From Brachycybe producta (Eukaryota > Arthropoda > Diplopoda > Playtdesmida > Andrognathidae), in the NCBI GenBank assembly GCA_036925085.1, contig JAUPFP010000005.1, positions 1,564,001-1,628,000 of the forward strand: 64,000 bases of DNA. Reading direction: 5' to 3'. The translations under genes were made by a program, and so were the position numbers. Below the pieces are notes generated by a model, which worked only from the letters and a program-made list of their open reading frames with translations, searched no databases and had not been told where the DNA came from. Below, one piece after another: positions 1-10,439 of this stretch (within the stretch, counting starts at the first letter, position 1; the number at the start of each line of letters is the position of its first letter).

Positions 1-1600
1 ATGATCACCGCCATTGTCCTACCCACTTAAGGTGTAGTCGCAGTATCTTGGCTCGATCGGTTGGGGACGCGGTTAATCCGCTTCCCAGTGCTGAAGGTGA
101 CAAGCCTCAGAGTAGGGTTGGTGAGCTGTTGACGTCCTCGGAGGTCCAGGAGTCATTGGATAGGTCCTCCTAATGGGCAGTGGTTCATATGAACTGGTGC
201 TTGGTCGGTGGTGATCTATCGGTGGCTCTGGGTTGGGGTGTCGTTGAGGTTCGGGCTCTCGAGGGGTAGATGGGTGTCTGCTCTTTGATGATTTTGGCCT
301 GGAGTGGCTGGTAGACAGTTGAGTAGTCAGCTGTGTTCCCAGGGCGGTTCAGAGCCGGACAATCTTGGAGAGGTCCATATCTGCAGGCAGCGAGAGGTTT
401 GGTTGGGAGGGTTTTGGTGTCTTCGACTTCTTACGTGTTAGGCGATGGTCACCCTGGCTGCTGTTGGACAAGTCCGAAGTATCACTCCCGGAGAGAATGG
501 GAAGGGCTTGTCCCTGTGCCAATGTTTGTGTAGGTTGAGAAGTTTGTGAAGATTGAGAAGGTTGGAAGGTTTTTGACTGAGGGTAGGGTTGCTGGAACCC
601 TCCTCACTGTTGATTATTAGTTGTGAGTGAGACGGTTGGGCCATTTCTGTAGATGGTCCTGGTAATGGGTGCGTCTTTGGAAGTCCTAGCAGATGTGGAA
701 CAGATCTGGGGTTGTATCGTATAGATTGTGCGATTGAATCTGAATCCAGATCTAATTCCAGTGTAGGAGTTCTTAAAATCTCTTTATTGGTGTTAGTGAT
801 AAGTTACCGATCGAGTCTTTAAGGTGAATAACATTTTAAACTCCACGTGGGGTGATGGAAGAGATGAACACATGGGTAGAAGAGGCCAAATGGATGAATA
901 AAGGTGGTAACCGGTTCCTCTCTTCTCTTTGGAGCACTTGGAGTGGTTGGAGTGAAGAGAAAACTGGCTTAAAAACCAACTTTAACTTTATGAAGCACAT
1001 AAAGAAAGGTGAATAATGAATAGTACTTGACCACGTGGGTAAGAAGTTTGAAGAAAAAAGAACGAAAAACATACTTTAAATAGTTTTTACCGACTTTTCT
1101 CTTTGCTCGGAGCAATCGGAGCTGCTGGAGTGGTGAATTGGATACACTCCACATTGCTAATAGCACATGAAGAGAGATACACTCTTCAGCAGTTTAGATT
1201 TAAGGAAAGAAGAATAAAGGGTCGGTTACCGACTTTATTTGGGGCACAAATTGAAGCACATATGATGATGGTGATTGATGGAATCGAAATAAAAGTCTGA
1301 AGATCCAATTTCTTCTCTTCTTGGAGCAGTCAGAGCTACCGGGGTGATGTATTAGTATACACCCCACGTGGCTAACAGTATGCAAAGAGGAACAAAGACT
1401 CCTCTTTAGTAGCTGAGAAGGAAGAAGAAGAAAGAAAGGGGTCGGTTACCGACTTTATTTTGATGGGAAATGCACAAAAAGATGAATGATGATGGCTCTA
1501 ATGTTCTTGGAGATCTTCCTTCTGGTGATGGTGGAGGTTCAATGAAGTGGGCCGCCGGTGATAGAAGAAAGATATCCAGGAGATGGCGGAACAAAGACAA
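1..1600. repeat. Degenerate tandem repeats, probably LTR-element interior
   Basis: From 840 to 1600 a unit recurs three or four times, spaced about 130-220 bp: GGTCGGTTACCGACTTTATTT (1217, 1440; variants at 906 and 1086) together with TTCTCTTTGGAGCA(C/G)T(T/C)GGAG. Positions 1-840 show no gene. An L1 LTR fragment follows directly, so this may be the interior of an L1 element. Confidence 0.5.
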
Positions 1601-1603
1601 AAA

Positions 1604-2132
1604 GGTGTAGAATCTCTTAACTCGAGCGGATACCGCTTTTTGTTCAGAGACTTTAGTGCAATATTACCTGAGTCCAATGGTGCCAGGGTCGTTCTCCTAG
1701 ATATTTCTGTGTATCAACGTTGCTGAGGAAAGAATAGTTAACACAGGCGAGATGAATGCAGATTGTCGGAGTACATAATTTAATGTTCACAATCGTATAA
1801 GATATATCAAATCAGAGAATAGTTACGTGTGTGGCGTGCTTTCGCCACAGGACCATTGAATGAGATTACTTCATAGTTTCGTTATCAGAGAATGGACCCA
1901 GAATATACGAAAACATGGTCTTTTATACCCAGGGCCTGTGCACACCTTCTCAGGTGTACCCATGCCCTAGGGACCATGCTTCGATGGGTAACCATCCGCC
2001 AATACTGGAACCAGGATGTGTCTTGTACCTTTGGGGTCTTCAAGAGGGAGGGAAGGGGCGGAAGTCCGTCCCTTAGATCCCCAGGGACCCCCAGGCTATG
2101 CGAAGGACAGAAAGGCGAAATACAGGGGGTTA
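1604..2132. mobile_element. L1 LTR, truncated
   Basis: GGTGTAGAATCTCTTAACTC, GCGGATACCGCTTTT, GGACCATTGAATGAGA, GAACCAGGATGTGTCTTG and TACAGGGGGTTA follow 10685-11195. The first 45 bp and the exact end are missing. Confidence 0.8.
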
Positions 2133-2235
2133 AGACGTTTAGCAGTGGCTGAAACACAATACTTTCTTTTAAAATTTAATTTAAATAGTAAAATAATAAA
2201 TTTGGATTTTCGCCCATTCTGATTATTATAAAAAT

Positions 2236-2533
2236 ACTAGTGGGGTAACCCGTCATAAATGACGGGAGCAAAATTCATAGGCAATTATGCGCATGCGCGT
2301 CATTTGTTCTTTTTTTTACTTCTTCTAATTCAATTTCAGTCACCCCCTCTCACTTTTTCCCCCTTCACGTTTCTCTCCCCCCCCCCCCTCTCTACACTTT
2401 CCGACCTTTTCTCCTCTCCAATTTAATATCATGGGGTTCTTGGATGGGAAGGGTGCAACATATAGTTGACCTTCAGAAAAAAAAAGCTGTTATTTCTTCA
2501 TTTATTCAAATTTATTTAAATTCCGATGTTACT

Positions 2534-2567
<34 letters not shown>

Positions 2568-2610
2568 CTGGGATATATTATATATATAATTTTAATACAA
2601 AATTTCAATC
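2236..2610 (+). repeat. Family H repeat (copy 1) with (CA)n
   Basis: ACTAGTGGGGTAACCCGTCATAAATGACGG, poly-C tracts, TATAGTTGACCTTCAG, then (CA)17 at about 2534-2566 and TATATTATATATATAA. Inverse copy at 33540-34110. Confidence 0.72.
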
Positions 2611-2732
2611 ACCCCCCCCCCAAAAAAAAAAAGGCAAATGGCGAGTTGCTCTCCAGATTTACCCCCCTGTGGGTCTCTGAGGGCCCATACAACAGGCAGC
2701 CTGTTGTATGAATTTTATGTTGTAATTGATTT

Positions 2733-2800
2733 GCTCTGAAGATGGCCAATTCCAGGCCGAAACGTCAGCCTATTAAGTGAACTTAATACTGTTAGTTTAT
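2733..2800 (+). ncRNA. Hammerhead-like core of Penelope type
   Basis: CTGAAGA, then a stem TGGCC-loop-GGCC, then GAAAC: the CUGANGA...GAAA arrangement of a hammerhead ribozyme core with stem II formed. Such short hammerheads occur in the terminal repeats of Penelope-like retroelements. The downstream TTAAGTGAACTTAA could pair on itself. Stem III and the cleavage site were not established, and no Penelope coding sequence is nearby. Confidence 0.42.
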
Positions 2801-3558
2801 GTATACTGTTATACGTAGTACACACTTGATAATTTAAATGCATTTAAATAATAAATGTGTTCTACAGAGCCCTGTAAAGGGCAAACAAACAATATATTGA
2901 ATTTAATTTATTCAGTTAATAATCTGAAAATATTAAGTTAATACTTAAATAATAATATATATACTATTGACAAAATATTTTGATTTAGTATTTCAATTTC
3001 AAATATTAATGATAAAGTCAATTTTTATTTGGTTAATGTCCTTGACTGGATTCCGTATAATTCACCTAAACAAGTTTAATTTGAATTCATTTAACTCATG
3101 TGTGTACAAGGTATTAGGTTGTGAATGTCTAAAGGATTGTAATAAACTGCTACCTACGAAAACAACGGTTGTAAGATGTTAATCTATCAAAAACAAAAAG
3201 ACAAAGAAAAAAGAATATACAGTATAACTGGTGGTTTTAATGTTTTTGCATGAGCTTCATAAACTCATATCATGTAGTCATAACATAATCAATAAATATG
3301 GCCTCGGTTGGTACAGTACAAACGAATTAGCAAAGTGCACTTTAAGGCGCTTACAACATATGGTTTCTTTTTCAACTTATAAGAGCTTACAACTTTTGTT
3401 TGGATATTTTGAATGGACTGTTCTATCGATTTTTTTAAACTACCAAAAAAAAATATGTTAATTCTTCAATTTTTTCTTAAGCTTGTTGCAGACGGTCAAT
3501 TCTGGTTTGTCCATTTTTGGATTTTCCTTTTAAATTCTAATGTTGGCTGGGCCTTTTT
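2801..3558. other. AT-rich intronic stretch, nothing recognised
   Basis: No splice-flanked exon, LINE motif or terminal repeat was seen. Short open frames are AT-driven. Confidence 0.6.
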
Positions 3559-3562
3559 TTAA

Positions 3563-4306
3563 GAGGCTACATCTTAAAATTACTTGAAAAATCTCCGCAA
3601 AGAGCGCTAGCATCGTTTTTCTATTGAGCCCATAGACCCAATGAGAAAGAAAAAATGTTAATTTTTAAATTATTTTTCATATTTAAAGTTGTCCGATATT
3701 AAGTTTTCAAAGTGCAATGTGCACCTTAAATATGCTGATCGAGTGATGGAATGACAAAAAATTGGTAAGTGTGGTTATATTTTTAAAATCTTTATCACAA
3801 TCCCGAATTTTTAGCTCTTATGCCCTTATACCCCCCAAATAAGAAAAAAAAATCCATTAAATTGCTCGTAACAATACATAAAATGATTTTTAAAAACCAG
3901 ACAAAAATCAGCACGTGCGCGCAAATGTGTTCGGATTCATTGTAGTTTAATTGTGGTTTTTTAAATTATTTTAAGGTATTTTTACGAGAATTTTAATGGA
4001 TGTTTTTTTATTATTATTTGGCGTACTGAATGGAGTTTAACATAAGAGTTAGAAATTCGCGATATTTAAAGTTTTTAAAAATATAACCGCACTTACCAAT
4101 TTTTTGTCATTCTATCACGCGATCAGCATATATTTAAGGTGCGCAGTCCACTTAGAAAACTTAATATTGGACAACTTTAAATACGAAAAAGAAACATATT
4201 GCCACAACTGCATATTTTAAAAAAAGTTCTTTAAAATTGGGTCTATGGACTCAATAGAAAAACGATGCTAGCGCACTTTGCGGAAATCATTTTGTGATGT
4301 AGTCTC
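3563..4306. mobile_element. Family A palindromic MITE (copy 1, complete)
   Basis: GAGGCTACATCTTAAAATTAC to TTTTGTGATGTAGTCTC, TTAA at 3559-3562 and 4307-4310. The halves are inverses: CGCTAGCATCGTTTTTCTATTG/CAATAGAAAAACGATGCTAGCG. Family members: 10440-11788, 36683-37459, 46404-46857, 47851-48051 and 58526-59057. Confidence 0.9.
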
Positions 4307-4719
4307 TTAAATAATTGCACAAGTTTCTATCATTACAAAAGAAAACTCACGCCCATAACCGACAAGCCAAAATTGACCCAGTCTGTACACATTGTACAGT
4401 TTTAAGCTTCTGAAAAATTTGCCAGTTTTTGCGGTTTATTTCAAACCTGAATATAATCCACTGTAAATGATTAATACAGAAAAAGTCGCTATGCTAACTT
4501 TTTAGCTTGGGATGTGAAAGGAAGTTTCAAAAGTTTAAAACAAATGTTTTCAAGTATTTTTTTTTTGTTGCAAATTGCTGTCCCATTTCTAGCAACAAAA
4601 TAGACTTCCTCTCTGATGTTGCAAACTTCAACTTTCAAATTTATATGTAAATGTTCACTGGGATACTTCAAATAGCAATTCAGAATTCAGATAGCATCTC
4701 GAAGTCATAATGGCAATGT

Positions 4720-5166
4720 TAAACATCACGTGGATTTTTTATGTGCAAGTATGCCAGAAATACTAATACAACCTAGTGGGGTGCAGAAGCTGTTTTGCAA
4801 CCTGGATGTCAACAAGTCATCAGGTCCAGATGAAATTCCAACTAGGTTATTAAAAGAATTGGCCACGGAAGTCAGTCCATTCCTAAGTACCCTTTTTCAA
4901 ACGTCCCTAACTAGTGGAGTATTGCCACAAGCCTGGAAGTAGGCAAATATTTGTCCCATTTATAAATCTGGTGACAAAGGTCTGGCCGTTAATTACAGAC
5001 CAATATCATTAACGTCAACAGTTTGTAAATCTCTGGAACATATAATTACTCTTGCACGATGAAGCACTTAATTAGCAATAAGCTAATCATTGAAAATCAA
5101 CATGGCTTTAGAAAAGGTCGATCATGTGACACACAGTTAGCATTGTTTGTACAAGATGTAACAATG
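4720..5166 (+). mobile_element. CR1-like LINE, RT fragment (family LA?)
   Basis: LDVNKSSGPDEIPTRLLKEL, a stop, ANICPIYKSGDKGLAVNYRP, ISLTSTVCKSLE and ENQHGFRKGRSCDTQLAL: RT motifs 0 to 2a of a CR1/Jockey-type LINE with one stop and one frameshift. It is cut off by an L1 LTR start (TGTAGAGCTCTGACGGGGCT) at about 5166. Confidence 0.85.
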
Positions 5167-5577
5167 TAGAGCTCTGACGGGGCTCAGGTTGTAGACTCGC
5201 CCCTCCTATGAAATTATCCTGCGGGCGCGCCACTGCTCCTGATAGGATATTTATGGCGATTATTAAATAAAAAGTCTCGCAATGGTCGCGAACATGTACT
5301 GCAACTCTATGAGATTTGTTCTCAACAAATGTGTTGAGAACCAATCTCAGGAAGTTTCATCGTATGTTTCAAAGAAAGTTTCATTAAGTTGAATGTCAAA
5401 CAATTCTACACACTCTTGAGTTGCTTGTCTCTTTGCAACTGTTATCGCATGGTAAGTTTGATGAAATGTTGCATGTGTGTTAGGGGCTTAACTTATCATT
5501 TTTTCTTCACAATCTGTGAAGGTTGTCATTAACAAGTACTCCACGTAATTTTTATTTTATTCATTGGTGTGCATTAG

Positions 5578-5826
5578 ATCCCATTTCTGCTGTCATCAAT
5601 CCTTCAAACCAAACGGTGAATATTGGTTTTTCTGCTGTATTTCACTGCACAGTAATGGGTCATCCAATTCACAAGATAGAATGGCTCAAAAACGGGGAAT
5701 ATCTCAAAGTGACTGGCGAAGAACTGATGATTTCTTCAGTTAAGTGGTCCGATGCAGGAATGTATCAGTGCTTTGTTAAAAATTCGCACCGATCTTCGCA
5801 GGCCACTTCAGTTCTAGTTCTCGGTG
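5578..5826 (+). CDS. Dscam: Dscam exon: Ig4
   Basis: One complete Ig domain of 83 codons. It has the first cysteine in VFHC, the tryptophan in EWLKNG and the second cysteine in the GMYQC motif, as in Dscam Ig4. The acceptor is a pyrimidine-rich tract ending GCATTAG. The donor is either GTTAGT after 5826 or GTGGTT after 5823; both keep phase 1. This is the first host exon found in the window, after 5.5 kb of repeats. The Ig4 number comes from counting back from FN1 and assumes nine Ig domains before it. Confidence 0.9.
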
Positions 5827-5928
5827 GTTAGTAGATGACCTAAAAATCTGTACCTGGATAAAGAACCAGCCAACAATACTGTTAAAATGTGTTTTTTTTT
5901 GTTTTGTTTTTTTTTCATTTCATTTCAG

Positions 5929-6234
5929 ATATTGTGCCTGAATTTCAAAGTGTATTCAAAGAAGAAGTTCTCAAGCCAGGATCAAATACCTCTTTGAAGT
6001 GTTCTACAATTGGTAGCCCACCTCCAAAGATTACATGGTTTCTTGATGGTTTGCTTTTAACGAATGAGAACGGTGCTGACCGTTATGTTTTGGAGGATTA
6101 TTTGGATTGGGATGGCACAGTTGTTAGCATTTTACACTTCATTGATGTTTTGACTGAGGATGGGGGAGTCTATAGCTGTGTGGCTTCAAACAAAATTGGT
6201 AAATTGCAGCATTCGGCACGACTGAATATTTACG
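5929..6234 (+). CDS. Dscam: Dscam exon: Ig5
   Basis: 102 codons encode a full Ig domain with LKC, ITWFLDG and the GGVYSCVASNKIG strand-F/G motif, matching Dscam Ig5 (GNPTPEISW..LDG, DDGGxYxC in relatives). The acceptor TTTCAG follows a long T tract; the donor is G|GTAAGA. Phases are 1 and 1. Only 102 bp of intron separates it from the Ig4 exon. Confidence 0.93.
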
Positions 6235-6579
6235 GTAAGAAATACACAGTGCGAATTTACTGTAATTATAATTGCTGTTAGAAGGAAGCTGATTAAAAGA
6301 AACTTGGTTGAATTATACTACGAATGAGTTTAGTTTGAATATACATACTGTACTGTAAACATAAGAGTGCGGTGGCTTCTGAAGACTTCAGAGGTCTTTT
6401 TATTGTAAACAATGAGCCACTTAGGACACAGGTATATTTGCTGTTAATATTTACAGCATTGACACATGTCATGTATTTTTCACATTTAAAAGATAATTTC
6501 TCGAAAATCATAACTTTTAGCCACATTTAGAAAGATGCGTAGGCTTAAGGTGAACTTAACACATCACTTAACTTAAAAC

Positions 6580-7029
6580 TAGAGGTGGGACGAATCTTAA
6601 ATTTTCTCGAATCCAAATTCGAATCCGAATCCTATAAGGTTCTCGAATCCTTCGAATCTCTTGAATCTTTTATATAAGAATCCTATATTATTCATTGAGA
6701 AGATACAAATAAGTGAAATAATATTAAATATTAAATTACTAATAGTAAAAAAAAACAATGTGGCACTCAGGGTCGCCGCAAGGTATGATATTGATGATCC
6801 GGTTACCACCAAAATTGCAACAATCACCGTTTTTTTGTTAGTGAACACTAATTACTTGTATGGGACGTCAATGGAGGTAAAATTATTTTTACCAAAGTTT
6901 TTAACAGGTTTTTTTAGGTTAGGATTCAAAAGATTTGAAAGACGAAAAAGTGCGAAGATTCGAGTTTTCGAATCTCGAATATTTTTTTCAAGATGCGCGT
7001 GATTCGAGGATTCGAATCTCCCATTCCTA
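6580..7029. mobile_element. hAT-like MITE, family G (copy 1)
   Basis: Begins TAGAGGTGGGACGAATC and ends with the inverse (GATTCGAATCTCCCATTCCTA). The interior is rich in CGAATC motifs. Flanking 8-mers CTTAAAAC and GTCAAAAC agree at 6 of 8 bases, which suggests a decayed 8-bp target duplication as made by hAT transposases. Other copies are at 8466-9236 and from 63680. It lies in the Ig5-Ig6 intron. Confidence 0.7.
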
Positions 7030-7377
7030 GTCAAAACTCACTATTAAAAAACACTTGTGGCGACCAGCGCATGGGTATCATACACTTCTTCATGATATTT
7101 TATTGACTACCACCACACTCGGCAGTGAAAACCGAACTCTGCCTGTAGATTTTGTACTTTGGGCCGTGTCCGGTGGGTTTTAATAATGTAAACATTGAAT
7201 TAACTAAAAACAATTCTTACGATGTCAGTAATTTTTTTCTATTTTTTTTTGCGCTTCGAGGCAGCTGGCTAATTCTGCCTGTTGCATTTTTGATGTATCA
7301 TTTTGCTTTCAGAAGACAATTAGTTTTCAGTAGATAAGACTATCATTTTTATTTTATCAATGTTTTCATTTAAATAG

Positions 7378-7488
7378 GTCCCATTTCTATTCGGCCAATC
7401 GGACCTGTTTCTGCTGTAACTGGTCAAAATTTAACTATACACTGTCCAGTTTATGGTTATCCAGTCAGTACTATACAGTGGTGGAAAG
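7378..7488 (+). CDS. Dscam: Dscam exon: Ig6, N-terminal half
   Basis: 37 codons: the first half of Ig6 with IHC (first cysteine), the VYGYP turn and the WW of strand C. Dscam Ig6 typically has PVAGYPI..I.WER, so the match is close. Acceptor AAATAG, donor G|GTATAA, phases 1 and 1. The domain is completed by the exon at 7955; the intron between them carries a hAT-like insertion. Confidence 0.9.
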
Positions 7489-7521
7489 GTATAAATGTTT
7501 CATGTTTAGTTGTATAATATG

Positions 7522-7908
7522 TAAAGCTGTATCGAACCGATTTTTGCCTATTTACTGCTAATCGGCAAAAATTGGTTAACATCGGTTAAAAATCTGTTAA
7601 CCGATTTCCGATCCTTAACACTCAACAATTAGGTCTACTACCCAATAAAACGGCAGCGGTGAAGGGTCAATCAATTTATTACCAACTTTATCACTAATTC
7701 GTCTTTAAAAGAAAATTGTTGTCTTGTCATTGCTTTGTAAACTCGAAAATTATAATTTAACTATTTTTCCATACGTTCTTGTGTGAACCGCTTTTCTGTT
7801 GGCCGACACAAGCAGCCAAAATCGGTAGCGAAAATCGGCATGCCAATTTTTTTGTGTGTAATCGGTTCGGTATTGGCTCGGTAAAAAAGTGTGATTGGTA
7901 CAGCCTTA
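7522..7908. mobile_element. hAT-like MITE, family K (copy 1)
   Basis: 387 bp with termini TAAAGCTGTATCG and its inverse ending GGTACAGCCTTA. It is flanked by a perfect 8-bp target duplication ATAATATG (7514-7521 and 7909-7916), the size made by hAT transposases. The interior repeats CGATTTTTGCC/ATCGGCAAAAATTGG motifs. A second copy lies at 53465-53842. No open frame of note; it was presumably mobilised in trans. Confidence 0.88.
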
Positions 7909-7954
7909 ATAATATGCATTGATTGGTTATTTTATAAATAAAATGTCGTTTTAG

Positions 7955-8116
7955 ATGGTGATCTTTTGCCACAAAATTTACGCCAATTCATTTATGTAAA
8001 TGGAACTTTGGTAATTGAGGAGGTTCGACGTGGTATGGATGCAGGGCGATATACTTGTGTGGCTTCCAATGATAATGGAGAACGGCAGGAAGAAGATGCT
8101 GAAGTTAACATTTTAG
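7955..8116 (+). CDS. Dscam: Dscam exon: Ig6, C-terminal half
   Basis: 54 codons finish Ig6: NGTLVIEEV (strand E) and AGRYTCVASNDNGE (second cysteine), as in Dscam 'PNGTLIIENV...YTCVAKN'. Acceptor GTTTTAG, donor G|GTAAGG, phases 1 and 1. The acceptor is only 38 bp beyond the hAT-like insertion at 7522-7908. Confidence 0.92.
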
Positions 8117-8465
8117 GTAAGGTCTGCAGTTTTATAAGAAAAGATTTTTTTAATGATGCTATCCTTATACAGATTTTTAAAGAGATGAATAGAGATCTCG
8201 GTTTTTATGTTCAGCGTAATTTGTGTAATGTTGTAAGGTATGTCAGTTTTCGATGTTGCCAGAAGACACGATTCCAGAGTTTCACAACAAAAAAATGTTA
8301 TTGTGATTGATTATTTCTACGTTGTATTTTTAAGCTTGGCAAAATGTTATGCTAGGACATCCCGTTCTGAAACAAGAATTTATATAATTGAAAAAAAATT
8401 TTAATAATTTAATAAATAGGCCTACTTGCAAAAAGAAAAATTAATTTTCGAAAAATTATAAAATG

Positions 8466-9236
8466 TAGAGATGGGACTAATCCTAAATCATCTCGAATCG
8501 AAATTCGAATCTTAAAAGGTTCTCGAATCCCTTGGATCTCTCGAATTCTTCATCTAAGAATCCTATATTATTCATTAAGAAAGATACAAATAAATGAAAT
8601 AATATTAAATATTAAATTATTAATAATAAAAAAACAGTTTGGCACTCAGGGTCGCCACAAGGTGATATTGGTGATCCAGGTACTAAAGACCGAAATGGGC
8701 TCCCATCAATGAGGAAATACCGTCTCGTCCCATCCCATGGGATGGGATAGGAGTAAACAAAAATAGGTGGGACTGATGGGATCCATGGGACTTATGGGAC
8801 TCGTTGAACTCATGGGACCTGTGGGACTGATGGGACCCGTGGGACTGATGGGACCCGTGGGACTGATGGGACCCGTGGGACTGATGGGACCGTGAGACTA
8901 ATGGGACCCATGTGACTGATGGAATCCGTGGGACTGATGGGATAATGGGATGGGTTGGGATGAAGCCCTAATGGGATGGGATGAAACCCTAATGGGATGG
9001 GATGGGAATACATTTTTTTGTTACTTTCGGTCTCTACCTAGGTACCACCGAAATTGCAACAATCGCCGTTTTTTTGTTAAGAGAACGCATAGGAGGTAAA
9101 ACTAATTTTGCGCAAGTTTTTAACCGGTTTTTAGGTTAGGATTCGAAAGACGGAAAAAGCGAGAAGATTCAAGTTTTCGAATCTTGAATAGTTTTCAAGG
9201 TTTGTGGGATTCTAGGATTCGATTGTTCCATCTCTA
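8466..9236. mobile_element. hAT-like element, family G (copy 2), with internal minisatellite
   Basis: Starts TAGAGATGGGACTAATCC and ends CCATCTCTA. Flanks ATAAAATG and ATAAGAAG resemble a decayed 8-bp target duplication. The middle (about 8690-9015) has been taken over by GGGACTGATGGGACCCGT repeats absent from copy 1. It lies in the long intron before the first Ig7 exon. Confidence 0.7.
8765..9010. repeat. GGGACTGAT minisatellite inside family G
   Basis: Tandem 15-18 bp units of the form GGGACTGATGGGACCCGT. Several successive units at 8818-8900 are almost identical, with diverged GGGATGGGAT units at both edges. Its own TGGGAC motif occurs in the terminal sequence of the host element, so it may have grown from the element end. 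The open frame across it is a by-product of the repeat. Confidence 0.8.
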
Positions 9237-9410
9237 ATAAGAAGCTTTTTTTAATGGAAATACTGCAGTACTGTATGTTGTTCGTTGTGACATATAAGCA
9301 ACACAAACAAAAGTTGTACCACCTAAAACACAAATTAACATTATTCATTCAGCACACTTCTATTTGTATATGTGTAGACATGTTTATGGTACAAAATGAT
9401 AACTAATTAA

Positions 9411-9734
9411 AGAGACCGTTACCTTCAGAATTTTTTTTCAAAATATTGACAAGACTTACCCAACAATTGCCAAAATAATTTTTAAAATAAAAAATAACAT
9501 AATTAAAATCTTAAAACTACTTTAAAAGAAATTAACTTTTTATGAGTCACCAAGCAACGACTCTTTAAATTTCAAGAAACGAAAGTCTACTAATGTTGTC
9601 AATTCACATTCATAACTCCTTAAGAGGCTACATCACAAAATTACTTCGAGAAATTTCCCCAAAAATCGTTTCGGCAATCTTTGGGTAAGTCTTGACAATA
9701 TTTTGAAAAGATATTTCTGGAGGTAATGATCTCT
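9411..9734. mobile_element. TTAA-flanked palindromic MITE, family C (copy 1)
   Basis: Left arm AGAGACCGTTACCTTCAG...; the right arm is its inverse ending GGAGGTAATGATCTCT. TTAA stands at both outer edges (9407-9410 and 9735-9738). The arms share AAGACTTACCCAA and its inverse, so the element can fold on itself. A scrap of family A (9622-9660) lies near the centre. TTAA targeting is typical of the piggyBac superfamily; that assignment is inference. Other copies: 41609-42407 and 54897-55416. Confidence 0.75.
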
Positions 9735-9750
9735 TTAAACCAAAAACAAC

Positions 9751-10190
9751 CTCTTTAATTTTTTTTTTCTTAAAACTAAAAAAAAAACTCAGCCACCCTC
9801 CCTGGCTAAGGATTAAGTGGTTTTTAAAAATATGGTTGTTAATATTTGTGTATATAATTCTATCTTCCTCCTACTGTGGCTGTGGATAATGAGTAGCAGC
9901 TAGTCAATATTTTAGCCACAGATTGATAGCGAATACCAGCTACAATTCATCTAGGTTCATGTTGAAATATGAGCATGAAACTAGATTTTTGAACGTAAAC
10001 AAAAAGTTCCTGTTCATTAATTGTCTGTTTGTTTTGGAAAAGATCAACGTGGAAATTTTATTATGAGATTCTGTTATCGTTCTAGTTTCCAAAACGCTTT
10101 CAATTTCTCCTTAGTGTTGCTCTCGAAACGCAGAATAACCAGAGTACAAAAGTCACCTTTTCATTAAACATCTTAAACATTAGTGGCAGC
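9751..10190. other. Intronic stretch, nothing recognised
   Basis: AT-rich, lies between families C and D. No exon or repeat edge was identified. Confidence 0.55.
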
Positions 10191-10439
10191 TCTTAAGGGT
10201 AGTACACACCGGGATTTTTTTATGCGATACAATGTTGCGGGGCTGAATTGCGACAGTTGCGATTCAGACCCGCAACAATGTTGAAATATTTTGGGGCTGG
10301 ATGGCGTCAACTCAGATTCAAGTTTCTTGACTCCCATCAAAATGGGGAAACATTTAAACATTGTTGCGAAACATTTCATAGTGCGGATGCTTTTTGAAAC
10401 ATGATCACAAAGTCTCAAAGGGCTCAGTTTGCTATGAAG

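Noticed and set aside
2534..2566. (CA)n as a CRISPR-like or regulatory repeat
   Set aside because: Plain microsatellite; no spacers.
8810..9013. HPIPLG-repeat protein on the - strand
   Set aside because: Translation of the GGGACTGAT minisatellite.
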